A DNA stretch of 64,000 nucleotides from Streptomyces sp. BA2 (lineage in GTDB: Bacteria; Actinomycetota; Actinomycetes; Streptomycetales; Streptomycetaceae), in assembly GCF_009769735.1 (NCBI RefSeq), contig NZ_WSRO01000002.1, forward strand, positions 806,001 to 870,000, written 5' to 3'. Under the pieces are notes generated by a model, which saw only the letters and a program-made list of their open reading frames with translations, did not search any database and had not been told where the DNA came from. Positions 28,401 through 38,756 of the stretch are shown here, in pieces; within the stretch, counting starts at the first letter, position 1; each line of letters opens with the position of its first letter. A program made the position numbers and the translations under genes.

Positions 28401-31400
28401 TTTCCGGTGAGCGTGTAGCCCTCGATCTCCTGGTGCTCGGTCGACATGCGGGGTGCGTAGTCGTGGTACATCACACCGACGTAGACGCCGGTCGGGGAGC
28501 CGCGCAGAGCGTCCGGGTCGACACCCGCCCGCTCGAACAACTCCCACGACACCTCCAGCACCAACCGCTGCTGCGGATCCATCGCCAACGCCTCACGCGG
28601 CGAAATACCAAAGAACTCCGCATCAAAATCACCCGCGTCATGCAGAAACCCACCATGACGCGTGTACGACTTACCCGACCGGCTCGGATCGCCGTCGAAC
28701 AGGTCCACGTCCCAGCCACGGTCCTGCGGAAACTCCGAAATGCCCTCACCGGCCGACCGCACCAGCCCCCACAGGTCCTCCGGAGACGCCACACCCCCCG
28801 GGTAACGGCACGCCATCCCCACCACCACAACCGGGTCATCCACCTCAGCGGTGGAAAGGGCTACGGAGGGGGTCACGACGTCGGTGGCGGCGGCTCCGAG
28901 GAGTTCGTCGCGCAGATGGCGTGCGAGAGTCGCAGGGGTCGGGTGGTTGAAGACGACTGTGGGGGCGAGCCGGGTGCCCGCTGCCGCGTTGACCTGGTTG
29001 CGCAGTTCCACGGCGGTCAGCGAGTCGAAACCGAGGGCCTTGAAGTCCTGTTCGGGGTCGATCGTGCCTGCGCTGTCGTGGCCGAGCACGCGTGCCGCCT
29101 CGGCGCGCACCAGTCCGAGCAATTCGGCGTGGATCGCCGGCTCGTCGAGTCCGGCCAGCGTGGCGGTCAGGGCGGATGTACCGCCGGCCGTGGTCGAAGC
29201 GGCCGTCCTGCGCGCGGGACGTGTCGCGAAGTTCCGGAGCAGGAAGGGGATTTCACCGGTCCCAGCCTGGGCACGCAGCGCCGGGAGGTCGAGGCGCGCG
29301 GGGACGATGTTCGGCATGCGGGAGCGCAGCGCCGCGTCAATTGACGCGAGTCCGAGTGCCGGGGGCAGCGGGGCAATGCCGGTGCGGGACCAGCGGGCGA
29401 GGTCGACGTCGCGGAGCGCCGCACCCATGCCCCCAGAGCCACCAGAGCCACCAGAGCCACCAGTGTCGCTGGTGTCGCTGGTGTCGCTCGTGTCGCTGGT
29501 GTCGCCCCACAGTCCCCAGGCGAGAGCCTGGCCGGGCAGTCCCCGCGCGCGGCGCTGCGCGGCCAAGGCGTCCAGACAGGCGTTTGCCGCCGCGTAGTTG
29601 CCTTGGCCCGGCGTACCGAGCAGGCCGGCCACCGAGGAGAAGAGCACGAACGCGTCGAGATCGAGGTCGCGGGTCAACTCGTCGAGGTGTATCGCGGCGT
29701 CCACCTTGGGTGCGAGGACAGCGTCGACCGCTTCCGGTGTGAGCGACGTGATCGTCGCGTCGGCGAGCACGCCCGCGGTGTGTACGACCGCGGTGAGCGG
29801 CCGGTCCTCCGGCACTGACGCGAGCACCTCGGCCAGGGCCTCCCGGTCGGCGACGTCGCACCGGGCGAATGCCACTTCGGCGCCCAGCCTCTCCAGTTCT
29901 TCGCGCAGTTCCCCCGCTCCCGGCGTGTCACTGCCGCGTCGGCCCGTCAGGAGCAGGTGCCGTACGCCGTGTGTCGCTACCAGGTGGCGTGCGACGAGGC
30001 TCCCCAGTGCACCCGCACCGCCGGTGATCAGCACCGTCCCGTCCTGACGCCAAGTCGACACTGCCTCGGGATCTTCCGGCAGGTGGAGGCGGGTGAGGTG
30101 GGGGGTGTGGAGGGTGTTGTTGTGGAGGGCGAGTTGGGGGGTGGTGGTGGTGAGGGCTTGGGGGAGGTGGGTGGGGTTGTTGTCGGTGTCGAGGAGGTGG
30201 ATGCGGTGGGGGTTTTCGGTTTGGGCGGTGCGGGTCAGGCCCCATAGGGCGGCGTGTGCGGGGTCGATGGGGTCGCCGGGGTTCAGGGCGTGGGCGTGGC
30301 GGGTGAGGATGGTCAGTGGTGTGTTGGCCAGGCGGGGTTCGCTCAGGTACTGCTGGAGGAGAGTGAGCAGGGTGTGGACGGCCTGGCGGACGGGTGTGGC
30401 GGAGGGCGGGGCGTAGAGGACCGCCTCGGGCTGGTGGTCCGGGTCGGCGAGGAGGCTGGGCAGGTCGGGGTAGTGGCGGGCGCCGGCCGGCAGTGCCGGG
30501 GTGCCCAGGGTGGCCCAACGGGTGAGGTCCGCCGGGCTGGTGTTCAGCGGCTGAGGAGTCCAGCGCACGGTGTAGAGGTGATCGGTGACGGCCAGTGCAT
30601 CGGCCTGTGCATCGGCGGGAGAGAGCGTACGCAGGGTCAGCTCACCGATCTCCGCGACCAGCCCGCCCTCACCGTCGTACAAAGTGATCTCCGCCATGTC
30701 TGGCCCGGTCTGGACGGCCTTGACCCGCAGGTGCGTGGCGCCAGTGGCGTACAGGGAGACACTCGTCCATGCGAAGGGGACTCGTATGTCGGTGTTGTCG
30801 CTGTCGACGAGGAGGGTGTGCAGGACCGCGTCGAGCAGGGCGGGATGCAGGCCGAAGACGTCGGCGCCGTGGCCGCCGGTGTGCTCCTCGGGCAGAGTGA
30901 CCTCGGCATAGCGGACGTGACCGTCACCGTCACGCCACAGACCCGTCAAGCCCTGGAAGCCAGAGCCGTAGGCATAACCACGTTCGGCCAGTTCCTCATA
31001 CGCGCCCATCAGATCCACAGGCTCCACGCCGGGAGGAGGCCACGCCCCCTGCCAGTCCCCGGCGCCCTGATCGCGCTGTGGAGCAAGCCGTCCCGTGGCA
31101 CAACGAGCGTACGGTCGAGTGGGATCGTCATCGGGGCGGGCGTGGACGGCAACAGTGCGTAGACCGGATCCATCGGCTTCGGGCGGCTCGACGGTGAGTT
31201 GGAGTTGCAGACCGGATGTGCCGGGCAGCTCCAGTGGCGCTTCGAGAGTGAACTCCTCCAACACCGGACAACCCGTCTCATCACCCGCCCGCAACGCCAT
31301 CTCCACCAACGCCGCACCCGGAACCAGCACCCGGCCCCGGATCTCATGACCCGCCAGCCAACCATGTGAGGAGCGTGCCACCCGCCCCGTGAGAACAGTC

Positions 31401-34400
31401 GTATCCGTCCCCGCGACCGTCACCGCCGCACCCAGCAGACCATGCCCAAAGGCACCCAGCCCCAGACCCTCCGGCCCCCCACCCACACCCGACGACTCCA
31501 GCCAAAAACGCCGACGCTGGAACGCATACGTCGGCAGCACCACCCGCCGCCCACCAGCACCCGCGAACACCGACCGCCAGTCCACACCCACCCCCGCAGC
31601 AAACGCAGCACCCACACCCGACAACAACACCTCAGCAGCCGGCGACCCCTGCCCACGCGACAACGCCACCCACGTCACCGCCTCATCCGGCACACACTCC
31701 TGCCCCATCGCCGACAGCACCGGCCCCGGACCCACCTCAACAAACACCGACACACCAGCCGAACACGCCGCCCGCACACCATCAGCGAAACGCACCGGCT
31801 CCCGCACATGCCCAACCCAATACTCCGGATCACACACAGCGGCCGAATCCACCAACTCCCCCGACACATTCGACACCAACGGAATGACCGGGGCCCGATA
31901 CTCCAACTCCCGCACCACACCACGGAAATCCTCCAGCATCGGCTCCATCAACGGCGAATGAAACGCATGCGAGACCGCCAGCCGACGCGCCCGGCCACCA
32001 CCCGCCTCCCACCGCGCCACCAACCCATCCACCACCACACCAGACCCCGAGATCACCACCGACCTCGGCCCGTTCACCGCAGCCACCGACACCCCCGACA
32101 CACCCTCCAACAACGCCTCCACCTCACCAAGACTCCCCCGCAACGCGACCATCACCCCACCCGCCGGCAACGCCTGCATCAAACGCCCCCGCGCCGCCAC
32201 CAGACGACACGCATCCCCCAACGACCACACCCCCGCACAAAACGCCGCCGCCACCTCACCCACCGAATGCCCCACCAACACACCCGGCTCAACCCCCCAC
32301 GCCCGCAACAACCGGAACACCGCCACCTCAAACGCAAACAACCCCGCCTGCGCAAACTCCGTCCGATCCACCAACTCCCCACCATCCGCCAACACCTCAC
32401 CCAACGGACGACTCAACAACCCATCAAAACCCGCACACACCTCCTCAAACGCCTCCCGGAACACCGCAAACCCAGTCAACCCAGAACCCATCCCCGACCA
32501 CTGCGACCCCTGACCGGTAAACAACAACCCGACAGACCCACCGGAGCCAGCGGGCACCACGGGACGGTCGGCGACCTGTGCCAGCCCCTCCGTCAACTGG
32601 GCCAGGTCCGAGCCGACGGCAACGGCCCGGTACTCCCCCACCGACCGCGACAGCAACGACACCCCCACATCCACCGCAGACACACCGGCATCCGCATCCG
32701 CAGCGAAGTCCCGCAACCGCGCCGCCTGCGCCCGCAACCCCTCCGCACTGCGCCCCGACACCACCCACGGCACCACCGGAAGAGCCTCCGCCACATCCGT
32801 CGAAGACTCCGCCACCTCCGGCGCCGCCTCCAAAATCACGTGCGCGTTGGTCCCACTGATCCCGAACGACGACACCCCCGCCCGACGCGGCTCACCCCTC
32901 TCCGGCCAGGACTGTGCCTCGGTCAACAGCGAGATCGCACCCGTGCTCCAGTCCACGTGGCTGGTGGGTCGGTCGACGTGCAGGGTCGACGGCAGCTCCC
33001 CGTGCCGCATGGCCTCGATCATCTTGATCACACCGGCCACACCCGCCGCCGCCTGCGTATGACCGATGTTCGACTTCACCGACCCCAGCCACAACGGCCG
33101 TTCCGAGGAGTGATCCCGCCCATAGGTCGCCAGCAGAGCTTGTGCCTCGATCGGGTCGCCGAGCGTCGTGCCCGTGCCGTGGGCCTCGACGACGTCCACC
33201 TGGCCCGCGCTCAGACCGGCGTTGGCCAGGGCCTGCCGGATAACCCGCTGCTGCGACGGACCATTGGGAGCCGTCAGACCATTGGACGCCCCGTCCTGGT
33301 TGACCGCCGAACCACGCAGCACCGCCAGCACCTCATGACCGTGCCGCCGCGCCTCCGACAGCCGCTCCAACAACACCAGACCAACACCCTCACTCCACCC
33401 CGTACCGTCCGCCGCCTCCGCGAACGCCTTGCACCGACCGTCGGACGACAACCCCCGCTGCCGCGAGAACTCCAGGAACATGCCGGGGGAACCCATCACG
33501 GTGACGCCTCCGGCGACGGCCAGGGTGCAGTCCCCGTTGCGCAGGGCCTGGGCGGCCAGATGCAGGGCGACCAGCGACGACGAGCACGCCGTGTCGACGG
33601 TCACCGCCGGACCCTCCAGGCCGAACGCGTACGCCACACGCCCGGAGGTCACGCTCACGGTGCTCCCGGTGAGCAGGTGCCCGCCGTGGCCGTTATGGCC
33701 GTCCGCGAGTCGGGGGCCGTACTCGTGGGTGGTCGCGCCGATGTAGACGCCGGTCGGGGAGCTGCGCAGAGCGTCCGGGTCGACACCCGCCCGCTCGAAC
33801 AACTCCCACGACACCTCCAGCACCAACCGCTGCTGCGGATCCATCGCCAACGCCTCACGCGGCGAAATACCAAAGAATTCCGCATCGAAGTCACCGGCGT
33901 CATGCAGAAACCCACCATGACGCGTGTACGACGACTTTGCCGATCGCTCCGGATCGCCGTCGAACAGGTCCACGTCCCAGCCACGGTCCTGCGGAAACTC
34001 CGAAATGCCCTCACCGGCCGACCGCACCAGCCCCCACAGGTCCTCCGGAGACGCCACACCCCCCGGGTAACGGCACGCCGCCCCCACCACCACAACCGGG
34101 TCATCCACCTCGGCGACGGCAGCGGTGGTCTCGGTCGGGTGGTCGGTGCCGGAGAAACGGGCGTGAAGGTGGGTGGCAAGGCGTTCGGGGGTGGGATGGT
34201 CGAACAGCAGGGAGCTGGGCAGGTCGAGTCCGGTGGCATCGGCCAGGCGGTCCCTGAGGGTGACGGCGGAGATGGAGTCGAACCCGAGGTCTCGGAAGGC
34301 TCGTCGGGTCTCCAGGGCCGACGCGTCGGTGTAGCCGAGGATGTCGGCGGCCTCCGCGGTGACGAGGGCCAGGGCGTCGGACGGGCTGAGGTGCGCACCG

Positions 34401-37204
34401 GACGTGACCAGGGCAGGGGATTCCACGGGCTCGGGTAGGGCCGAGGGGGCCGATGCTGTGCCGTGGTCGGCGGATGAGTGGCCGGGTACGTCCCCCTCCA
34501 GCCAGTGGCGTTCGCGCTGGAAGGCGTAGGTGGGGACGTCGACGTGGTGGGTGCCGGTGCCGTGAAAGACCGCCCGCCAGTCGACGGGGACGCCGTGCAC
34601 ATGGGCGCGGGCCACCGCCGTGAGCACCTCGCGGGCTTCTGGTGCGGCGCCGCGGCGCAGGGGGACGGCGAGGGCGTTGGGCAGGCTGTCCTCGGCCATG
34701 GCGGACAGGACGCCGTCGGGTCCGATCTCGACAAGGGTGGTGACTCCGACGGCATCGAGCCGGCGCAGCGCGTCGTGGAAGCGGACGGTCTCTCGGACAT
34801 GGCGCACCCAGTGGCCGGGGTCGCGGATCTCGTCCGTCGTGAGCTCCTGGCCCGTCAGCGTGGAGACGATCGGGATGCGCGGCGGTCGCGGGTCCAGTCC
34901 GGCGGCGACGGCGGCGAAGTCGCCGAGCATGCCGTCCATGTGAGCCGAGTGGAAGGCGTGGCTGACGCGCAGCCGGCGGGTCGTCCAGTCGCGGTCGGCG
35001 CAGGCGCGGGCGAGGCGGTCGATGGCGTCGGCGTCTCCGGACACGACGGTGGCGTTGGGGCCGTTGACGGCGGCCAGGTCGAGTCCGTGGAGCGCGTCCG
35101 GTCCGTCGAGCAGCTCTTCCACGTGGGCCGCGGGGGCCCGGACGGAGAGCATGGCTCCGCCGCTGGGCAGGGCCTGCATCAGTCCGCCCCTGGCGGCGAC
35201 GAGCTTGCACGCGTCGGGCAGGGTGAGCGCTCCGGCGACGTGGGCGGCGGCGAGCTCGCCGATGGAGTGGCCCGCCACGAGGTCCGGTTGCAGGCCCCAG
35301 CTCTCCAGCAGCCGGAACAGGGCGACCTCGAAGGTGAAGAGGGCCGGCTGGGCATAGACCGTGCGGTGCAGGTCGGGATCGTTGTCGCCGAAGAGGACAT
35401 CGCGCAGCGGGCGGTCGGTGTACGGGGCGAGGGCGGTGTCGAACGCGGCGCACAGTTCATCGGACGCGGCGCGGAAGACCGGCCACAGAGCGTGCAGTTC
35501 ACGGCCCATGGCTGCCCGCTGGCTGCCCTGGCCGGCGAAGAGGTGTGCGACGCGGCCCTCGCGGGGTGTGCCGCGCAGGATACCGGGGGCGGGGGTGTCG
35601 TCGGCGAGTGCGGCGAGGCCCGCGAGCAGGGCGGTGGTGTCCGTCGGGTCGGTCGTCTGCGGGGCGGCCAGGTAGGGGAGTACGGCGGCCCGGTACTCGA
35701 AGGCGGTGCGGGTGGTGGCGAGGGCCCGGGCGATGTCGACGGGCGGCACGTGCCCGCCTGTCTCCGTGAGGTGGGTGTGCATGCGGCGTGCCTGCGCCCG
35801 CAGGGCGGCGGCGCTGCGGCCGGAGAGCAGGAAGGGCAGCGTGCCCGCGGCAGTGACGGGTGCGGGGGCGGGCTCTTCGGCCGGGGGTGTGCGGCCCGGT
35901 GGTTCGGCGACGACGATGTGGGCGTTGGCGCCGCCCATCCCGAAGGAGCTGACACCGGCGGTCAGCCGTCGCTCGGGGTGTGGCCATGGCCCGTGCTCTC
36001 GCTGGACACGCAGGCCGAGTTCGGTGAGGGGGATGGACTCGGGGGCGGTGCGGAAGTGCAGGCTGCGGGGCAGTTCGCGGTGCCGGAGGCAGAGCAGTGT
36101 CTTGATCAGCCCGGTGATTCCGGCCGCGCCCTCCAGGTGGCCCACGTTGGTCTTGGCGGAGCCGACGCGCAGCCGGTCCGGGCTGGTCCGTCCGGCGCCG
36201 AGGGCCTCGCCGAGGGCCGCCGCCTCGACGGGGTCGCCGAGCCGGGTTCCGGTGCCGTGCAGTTCCACGTACTGGATGTCGCCGGGGGTGATGCCGGCGC
36301 GGTCACAGGCCAGGCGCAGCAGGTCGGCCTGGCCGCGGGTGCCGGGTGTGGTGAGGGTGCCGGTGGCGCCGTCGTTGTTGACGGCGCTGCCCAGGATGAC
36401 ACCGAGAACGTGGTCGCCGTGGTCGAGGGCGTCGGAGAGCCGCTTGAGCAGGACGACGCCGCCGCCCTCTCCGCGTACGTAGCCGTCCGCGCGGGCGTCG
36501 AAGGTGTGGCTGCGGCCGGCCGCTGACAGGGCACCGAAGGCCTCGGTGACGGCGTAGTTCTCGGCGGCGAGGTTGAGGTGTACGCCGCCGGCGAGCGCGA
36601 GGGCGGACTCACCGTTGCGCAGGCTCGCGCAGGCCAGGTGGACGGCGGTGAGCGAGGAGGACTGACCGGTGTCGACGGTCAGACTGGGGCCGGTGAGACC
36701 GAGTGTGTACGAGACGCGGTTGGCGATGATGCCCCGGTGCAGCCCGGTCGCGGTGTGCTGCCCGATGGCGAGCGGGCCGTGGCGCTGGGTGAGTCGGGCG
36801 TAGTCGTCGGACATGGCTCCGACGAACACGCCGGTGCGGGTGGCACCGAGCGTCGCGGGGACGGTGCCGGCGCGCTCCAGGGCCTCCCAGGTCAGTTCCA
36901 GCATCAGGCGCTGCTGCGGGTCCATGGCGGCGGCCTCGCGGGGGCCGATGCCGAAGAACGCCGGGTCGAACCGGTCGACGTGGTCAAGGAAGGCGCCCTT
37001 GCGAGGCGTGGCCTGTGTCCCGGGGCTGTCGCACAGTTCGGGGCGGTCGGCGGGGAGGCCTGTGACGGTGTCTCGGCCGTCGCGCAACACCTGCCAGAAG
37101 GCTTCGGGGGTGTCGGCCCGCGGGAGGCGGCACGCGGTTCCCACCACCGCGATGGCCGAGGTGGGGTCGAGTCCTGCGAGGTCTTTGGCCGCCGGTTCCG
37201 ACAC
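22478..37204 (-). CDS. PKS A: loading module plus extension modules 1 and 2
   Basis: A 4908-residue type I PKS beginning at GTG 37204 (GGAG upstream). Loading module: KSQ (Gln181 in VDTGQSSS replaces Cys), AT with Ser647 in GHSIGE and a HAFHS malonyl signature, ACP Ser977; this decarboxylates malonyl to an acetyl starter. Module 1: KS Cys1207, AT Ser1647 (HAFHS, malonyl), DH His1953 (HxxxGxxxxP) and HPALLDA, KR Tyr2537 in [12 protein letters not shown] Ser2728. Module 2: KS Cys2961, AT Ser3403 (malonyl), DH His3709, ER ([12 protein letters not shown] near 4285), KR Tyr4614, ACP Ser4781. The tail [13 protein letters not shown] is a docking element. All domains look active, so the predicted chain leaving it is hex-4-enoyl. 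Modules 1 and 2 share a 2.4 kb near-identical AT-DH segment. It is the last gene of the minus-strand block. Confidence 0.95.
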   Translation of the reverse strand: MSEPAAKDLAGLDPTSAIAVVGTACRLPRADTPEAFWQVLRDGRDTVTGLPADRPELCDSPGTQATPRKGAFLDHVDRFDPAFFGIGPREAAAMDPQQRLMLELTWEALERAGTVPATLGATRTGVFVGAMSDDYARLTQRHGPLAIGQHTATGLHRGIIANRVSYTLGLTGPSLTVDTGQSSSLTAVHLACASLRNGESALALAGGVHLNLAAENYAVTEAFGALSAAGRSHTFDARADGYVRGEGGGVVLLKRLSDALDHGDHVLGVILGSAVNNDGATGTLTTPGTRGQADLLRLACDRAGITPGDIQYVELHGTGTRLGDPVEAAALGEALGAGRTSPDRLRVGSAKTNVGHLEGAAGITGLIKTLLCLRHRELPRSLHFRTAPESIPLTELGLRVQREHGPWPHPERRLTAGVSSFGMGGANAHIVVAEPPGRTPPAEEPAPAPVTAAGTLPFLLSGRSAAALRAQARRMHTHLTETGGHVPPVDIARALATTRTAFEYRAAVLPYLAAPQTTDPTDTTALLAGLAALADDTPAPGILRGTPREGRVAHLFAGQGSQRAAMGRELHALWPVFRAASDELCAAFDTALAPYTDRPLRDVLFGDNDPDLHRTVYAQPALFTFEVALFRLLESWGLQPDLVAGHSIGELAAAHVAGALTLPDACKLVAARGGLMQALPSGGAMLSVRAPAAHVEELLDGPDALHGLDLAAVNGPNATVVSGDADAIDRLARACADRDWTTRRLRVSHAFHSAHMDGMLGDFAAVAAGLDPRPPRIPIVSTLTGQELTTDEIRDPGHWVRHVRETVRFHDALRRLDAVGVTTLVEIGPDGVLSAMAEDSLPNALAVPLRRGAAPEAREVLTAVARAHVHGVPVDWRAVFHGTGTHHVDVPTYAFQRERHWLEGDVPGHSSADHGTASAPSALPEPVESPALVTSGAHLSPSDALALVTAEAADILGYTDASALETRRAFRDLGFDSISAVTLRDRLADATGLDLPSSLLFDHPTPERLATHLHARFSGTDHPTETTAAVAEVDDPVVVVGAACRYPGGVASPEDLWGLVRSAGEGISEFPQDRGWDVDLFDGDPERSAKSSYTRHGGFLHDAGDFDAEFFGISPREALAMDPQQRLVLEVSWELFERAGVDPDALRSSPTGVYIGATTHEYGPRLADGHNGHGGHLLTGSTVSVTSGRVAYAFGLEGPAVTVDTACSSSLVALHLAAQALRNGDCTLAVAGGVTVMGSPGMFLEFSRQRGLSSDGRCKAFAEAADGTGWSEGVGLVLLERLSEARRHGHEVLAVLRGSAVNQDGASNGLTAPNGPSQQRVIRQALANAGLSAGQVDVVEAHGTGTTLGDPIEAQALLATYGRDHSSERPLWLGSVKSNIGHTQAAAGVAGVIKMIEAMRHGELPSTLHVDRPTSHVDWSTGAISLLTEAQSWPERGEPRRAGVSSFGISGTNAHVILEAAPEVAESSTDVAEALPVVPWVVSGRSAEGLRAQAARLRDFAADADAGVSAVDVGVSLLSRSVGEYRAVAVGSDLAQLTEGLAQVADRPVVPAGSGGSVGLLFTGQGSQWSGMGSGLTGFAVFREAFEEVCAGFDGLLSRPLGEVLADGGELVDRTEFAQAGLFAFEVAVFRLLRAWGVEPGVLVGHSVGEVAAAFCAGVWSLGDACRLVAARGRLMQALPAGGVMVALRGSLGEVEALLEGVSGVSVAAVNGPRSVVISGSGVVVDGLVARWEAGGGRARRLAVSHAFHSPLMEPMLEDFRGVVRELEYRAPVIPLVSNVSGELVDSAAVCDPEYWVGHVREPVRFADGVRAACSAGVSVFVEVGPGPVLSAMGQECVPDEAVTWVALSRGQGSPAAEVLLSGVGAAFAAGVGVDWRSVFAGAGGRRVVLPTYAFQRRRFWLESSGVGGGPEGLGLGAFGHGLLGAAVTVAGTDTTVLTGRVARSSHGWLAGHEIRGRVLVPGAALVEMALRAGDETGCPVLEEFTLEAPLELPGTSGLQLQLTVEPPEADGSGLRTVAVHARPDDDPTRPYARCATGRLAPQRDQGAGDWQGAWPPPGVEPVDLMGAYEELAERGYAYGSGFQGLTGLWRDGDGHVRYAEVTLPEEHTGGHGADVFGLHPALLDAVLHTLLVDSDNTDIRVPFAWTSVSLYATGATHLRVKAVQTGPDMAEITLYDGEGGLVAEIGELTLRTLSPADAQADALAVTDHLYTVRWTPQPLNTSPADLTRWATLGTPALPAGARHYPDLPSLLADPDHQPEAVLYAPPSATPVRQAVHTLLTLLQQYLSEPRLANTPLTILTRHAHALNPGDPIDPAHAALWGLTRTAQTENPHRIHLLDTDNNPTHLPQALTTTTPQLALHNNTLHTPHLTRLHLPEDPEAVSTWRQDGTVLITGGAGALGSLVARHLVATHGVRHLLLTGRRGSDTPGAGELREELERLGAEVAFARCDVADREALAEVLASVPEDRPLTAVVHTAGVLADATITSLTPEAVDAVLAPKVDAAIHLDELTRDLDLDAFVLFSSVAGLLGTPGQGNYAAANACLDALAAQRRARGLPGQALAWGLWGDTSDTSDTSDTSDTGGSGGSGGSGGMGAALRDVDLARWSRTGIAPLPPALGLASIDAALRSRMPNIVPARLDLPALRAQAGTGEIPFLLRNFATRPARRTAASTTAGGTSALTATLAGLDEPAIHAELLGLVRAEAARVLGHDSAGTIDPEQDFKALGFDSLTAVELRNQVNAAAGTRLAPTVVFNHPTPATLARHLRDELLGAAATDVVTPSVALSTAEVDDPVVVVGMACRYPGGVASPEDLWGLVRSAGEGISEFPQDRGWDVDLFDGDPSRSGKSYTRHGGFLHDAGDFDAEFFGISPREALAMDPQQRLVLEVSWELFERAGVDPDALRGSPTGVYVGVMYHDYAPRMSTEHQEIEGYTLTGNLSSVLSGRVAYAYGLEGPAVTVDTACSSSLVALHLAAQAMRNGECDRALVGGVTVMATPNTFVEFSRQRGLSSDGRCKAFAEAADGTGWSEGVGLVLLERLSEARRHGHEVLAVLRGSAVNQDGASNGLTAPNGPSQQRVIRQALANAGLSAGQVDVVEGHGTGTKLGDPIEVDALLATYGRDHTVERPLWLGSVKSNLGHTQAAAGVAGVIKMIEAMRHGELPSTLHVDRPSAQVDWDSGHVALLTDSRPWPETGEPRRAAVSSFGISGTNAHVILEAAPEVAESSTDVAEALPVVPWVVSGRSVEGLRAQAARLRAFVEGEGADAGVSAVDVGVSLLSRSVGEYRAVAVGSDFGELARNLVSAAETSTAAATAAARVGLLFTGQGSQWSGMGSGLTGFAVFREAFEEVCAGFDGLLSRPLGEVLADGGELVDRTEFAQAGLFAFEVAVFRLLRAWGVEPGVLVGHSVGEVAAAFCAGVWSLGDACRLVAARGRLMQALPAGGVMVALRGSLGEVEALLEGVSGVSVAAVNGPRSVVISGSGVVVDGLVARWEAGGGRARRLAVSHAFHSPLMEPMLEDFRGVVRELEYRAPVIPLVSNVSGELVDSAAVCDPEYWVGHVREPVRFADGVRAACSAGVSVFVEVGPGPVLSAMGQECVPDEAVTWVALSRGQGSPAAEVLLSGVGAAFAAGVGVDWRSVFAGAGGRRVVLPTYAFQRRRFWLESSGVGGGPEGLGLGAFGHGLLGAAVTVAGTDTTVLTGRVARSSHGWLAGHEIRGRVLVPGAALVEMALRAGDETGCPVLEEFTLEAPLELPGTSGLQLQLTVEPFDEDENGRRGVEIYGRPDDDPTRPYTRHATGRLAPQGKTPAGDWQGAWPPPGVEPVDLMGAYEELAERGYAYGSGFQGLTGLWRDGDGHVRYAEVTLPEEHTGGHGADVFGLHPALLDAALHTLLVDSDNTDIRVPFAWTDVSLHATGAAQLRAVVREVDQDTVAVTLYDGEGGLVAEIGELTLRTLSPADAQADAPAVTDHLYTVRWTPQPLNTSPTDLTRWATLGTPALPAGARHYPDLPSLLDDPDHQPEAVLYAPPSATPVRQAVHTLLTLLQQYLSEPRLANTPLTILTRHAHALNPGDPIDPAHAALWGLTRTAQTENPHRIHLLDTDNNPTHLPQALTTTTPQLALHNNTLHTPHLTPLHDDPPLSPPPGVVTWRLDTSEPGTIESLRLVPCEEMAEPLAPGTVRVAVRAAGLNFRDVLMALGMYPGEQVMGSEGAGVVTEVGPGVTGLAPGDRVMGLLPHSFGPVAVADERLLVRMPDGWTFAKAASVPVVFLTAYYGLRDLGRLEEGDAVLVHAATGGVGMAAVQLARHWGAEVYATAGPAKQGLLRDLGLAEERIASSRDLEFAERFLRVSGGGMRVVLNSLAKEFVDASLRLLPAGGRFVEMGKTDIRDAADVAARHQGVTYRAFDLMEAGPDRIRQMLGEIVTLLEAGVLDPLPVRTWDVRRATEAYRFMSQARHIGKIVLTVPSPLDPDGTVLVTGGTGALGAQVARHLVRVHGVRHLLLTSRRGLDAPGAGELRGELAELGVSVTVAACDVSRREEVARLLAGVPDAHPLTAVVHAAGVTADGTLEALDADAVDRVLDPKVAAADHLDELTRHLDLSRFVLFSSIAGTLGTAGQGNYAAANAGLDALAQRRQALGHPALSLAWGYWAQESELSGHLGDADLARLSRSGILPLATDEGLALFDAAVALGEAVVVPARLSTRAEQGSDVPAVLSKVVRPMLRRAVGKDASTGTDGAQARQLATLPPAQRAEALVRLVRTHAAVVLGHESPNTVPRDATFKTIGFDSLASVELRNRLNSATGLRISATAVFDNPTPEALAELLGTELPGTVTEPEPGAGMESLAALEGQLAAGALDDEERSRFAKRLRSLLWQLEDTHADPTGASAAVDEPGAELSTASDDEMFALIDRELGRG
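24825..27250. repeat. long direct repeat, copy in PKS A module 2
   Basis: About 2.43 kb matching 30093-32518 at a constant offset of 5268 bases, covering the end of AT, the post-AT linker, DH and the DH-KR linker. It is essentially identical apart from patches near 25400-25500 and 25790-25930. Confidence 0.9.
29433..29506. repeat. microsatellite in the module 1 ketoreductase of PKS A
   Basis: Two 9-bp repeat arrays in tandem (CCAGAGCCA-type and GTGTCGCTG-type on the plus strand) encode [11 protein letters not shown] and [11 protein letters not shown] just after the LAWGLWG motif. They form an in-frame surface-loop expansion. Confidence 0.85.
30093..32518. repeat. long direct repeat, copy in PKS A module 1
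   Basis: The partner of 24825-27250. The 5268-base offset equals 1756 codons, so recombination between the copies would precisely remove or add one in-frame module. Confidence 0.9.
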
Positions 37205-37327
37205 GGTCCAACTCCGATCCGTCGGGCCCGGCGGGGCGCGCGGATACCGTGCCGGGCGCTGTTGTGGTCATGCTGAGCAGCAGGGGTAAAGCGGAACTAA
37301 CCATGGTCTGAGTGCCGTTGGGGCAGG

Positions 37328-37999
37328 TCAGACCGATCCGGTCGCGGTGCCGGGGCGGTCCCGGCGCCGTGCGCGCAGCCGGGTGACGACGAACCGTACG
37401 ATCACCGCCAGCAGGGCGATCCCGACGACGGCGGTGAACCAGTTGGCATACCGCTGCACGGTGTCGGCGTTGCGGCCGGCCGCGTAGCCGGCGCTGAGCA
37501 GGACGAGGTTCCACAGCAGCGTGCCGGCCGCGGTGAGAGCGACGAAGGGCAGCAGCGGCATACGCTCGATGCCGGCGGGCAGTGAGACGTAGCTGCGGAC
37601 GATGGGGACGAGCCGGCACAGCAGGACGGCCTTGGCGCCGTGGCGGGCGAACCAGCCCTCGGCCCGGTCCAGGTCGGTCTCCCGGACCAGCGGGATGCGG
37701 ACGAACAACGCGCGGGTGCGGCGCCTGCCGAGGAGTGCGCCGACGTAGTAGTGGACGACGGCTCCGACGACCGAGCCGACGGTGCTCCAGAACAGCAGGG
37801 CGAGGAAGCTGAGTTCGCCGAGGCGGGCGGTGAACCCGCCGAGCAGGAGCACGAGTTCGCTGGGCACGGTGGGGAAGAGGCTCTCCAGCCCCGTGGCGAC
37901 GGCGACTCCGGGAGAGCCCAGGCTCTCCATGAGGTCGGTGGCCCAGTTGCCGGGGCTGTCGGCCGTGGCTGCGGCCCGCATCAGGTGTTCGAGGGTCAT
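37328..37999 (-). CDS. DedA-family membrane protein
   Basis: A 223-residue integral membrane protein with about five hydrophobic segments. The family core is evident: PSELVLLLGGF near residue 46, then LGRRRTRALFVRIPLVRETDLDRAEGWFARHG and CRLVPIVRSYVSLPAGIERMP, containing the conserved Arg and Pro residues of DedA/SNARE-associated proteins. The ATG at 37999 follows AAGGG. DedA proteins act in membrane lipid scrambling and homeostasis. Placed 91 bases after the barrel-protein gene and 123 before PKS A, it may serve self-protection or export; that is inference. Confidence 0.85.
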   Translation of the reverse strand: MTLEHLMRAAATADSPGNWATDLMESLGSPGVAVATGLESLFPTVPSELVLLLGGFTARLGELSFLALLFWSTVGSVVGAVVHYYVGALLGRRRTRALFVRIPLVRETDLDRAEGWFARHGAKAVLLCRLVPIVRSYVSLPAGIERMPLLPFVALTAAGTLLWNLVLLSAGYAAGRNADTVQRYANWFTAVVGIALLAVIVRFVVTRLRARRRDRPGTATGSV

Positions 38000-38090
38000 G
38001 GCCCTTCCCGGGCTCGGCTGAGTGGACGCCGGTGACCGGCGGGCGGTGCGGCCCGCCGGTCTCGGGGCGTAGTACGGGTGGTCGGCGGGG

Positions 38091-38612
38091 TCAGTCGCAG
38101 AGCTTGATGGAGTTGAGCGACTCGGTGGCGCTGATCAGGGTCCAGCTCAGTTCGCCGGTCTTGCCGGCGTAGCGGCCCTTCACGCCGGCCGCCGGGAGCT
38201 TCAGCGTCTCGCCCTCGACCAGCCGCTTCAGGTCGACGATGCCGGCGACCCGGATCACGCCCTTGTCGAGCGTGTACTTGGAGGTGGAGAACGAGAACAG
38301 CTCGCCCGTCGCGGGGTCGTGCTTGATGATGACGCCCTGGATGTCGTTGGTGCCGATGCGGTTGCGGTCCTCGTCGAGCACCGCGTCCTCGGTGACGACG
38401 ACGTCCCCGACACTCGTCCCGGCCGGAGCCGCGTCGATGGTTTCGGTGGTGACCAGCAGCTCGATGAACGAGATGGTGACGCAGCCGGAGCGGGCCTTGC
38501 CGTCGGCGGGGGCCGCCTCGGCCGCGCCTGCGGCGGTGCCTGCCGGTATGACGAGCCCGATGGCCGCGGCTCCGGCCACGGTGAGCCGGATGGGGAACGA
38601 TGATGAACGCAC
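38091..38612 (-). CDS. secreted allene-oxide-cyclase-like beta-barrel protein
   Basis: A 173-residue protein starting at GTG 38612 (AGAAGGGA upstream). It has a Sec-type signal (hydrophobic AGAAAIGLVIPAGTAAGAA, cleavage probably near AEA). The mature part shows the AOC/dirigent-like barrel pattern: SVGDVVVTEDAVLDEDRNRIG, LFSFSTSKYTL, DKGVIRVAG, GVKGRYAGKTGELSW. Two Cys (early and last-but-one residue) could form a disulfide. Related barrel folds act as [4+2] and spiro cyclases in spirotetronate pathways, but those are cytoplasmic, whereas this one appears exported. It lies inside the PKS operon between the monooxygenase and DedA genes. Its role is unproven. Confidence 0.7.
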   Translation of the reverse strand: MRSSSFPIRLTVAGAAAIGLVIPAGTAAGAAEAAPADGKARSGCVTISFIELLVTTETIDAAPAGTSVGDVVVTEDAVLDEDRNRIGTNDIQGVIIKHDPATGELFSFSTSKYTLDKGVIRVAGIVDLKRLVEGETLKLPAAGVKGRYAGKTGELSWTLISATESLNSIKLCD

Positions 38613-38756
38613 GGTGTCCCTTCTGACGGATGGATGTGCTGGGAAGAACAGGCCGGGTGAGGCTCACGGCGGCGGGCCCAGCGCCCACGAGGTGATTCTG
38701 TGCGAATGACCTAAAGCCGCCCTTGGCCTGGTCTGTTGGCGCGGGCGGGGCGCCGG

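Noticed and set aside
26174..29344. A 1056-codon plus-strand frame (and its twin at 31442-34438) opposite PKS A.
   Set aside because: The translations are Arg/His/Pro/Thr-rich with no domain. They are codon-bias shadows of the AT and KS regions on the other strand, duplicated because of the internal repeat.
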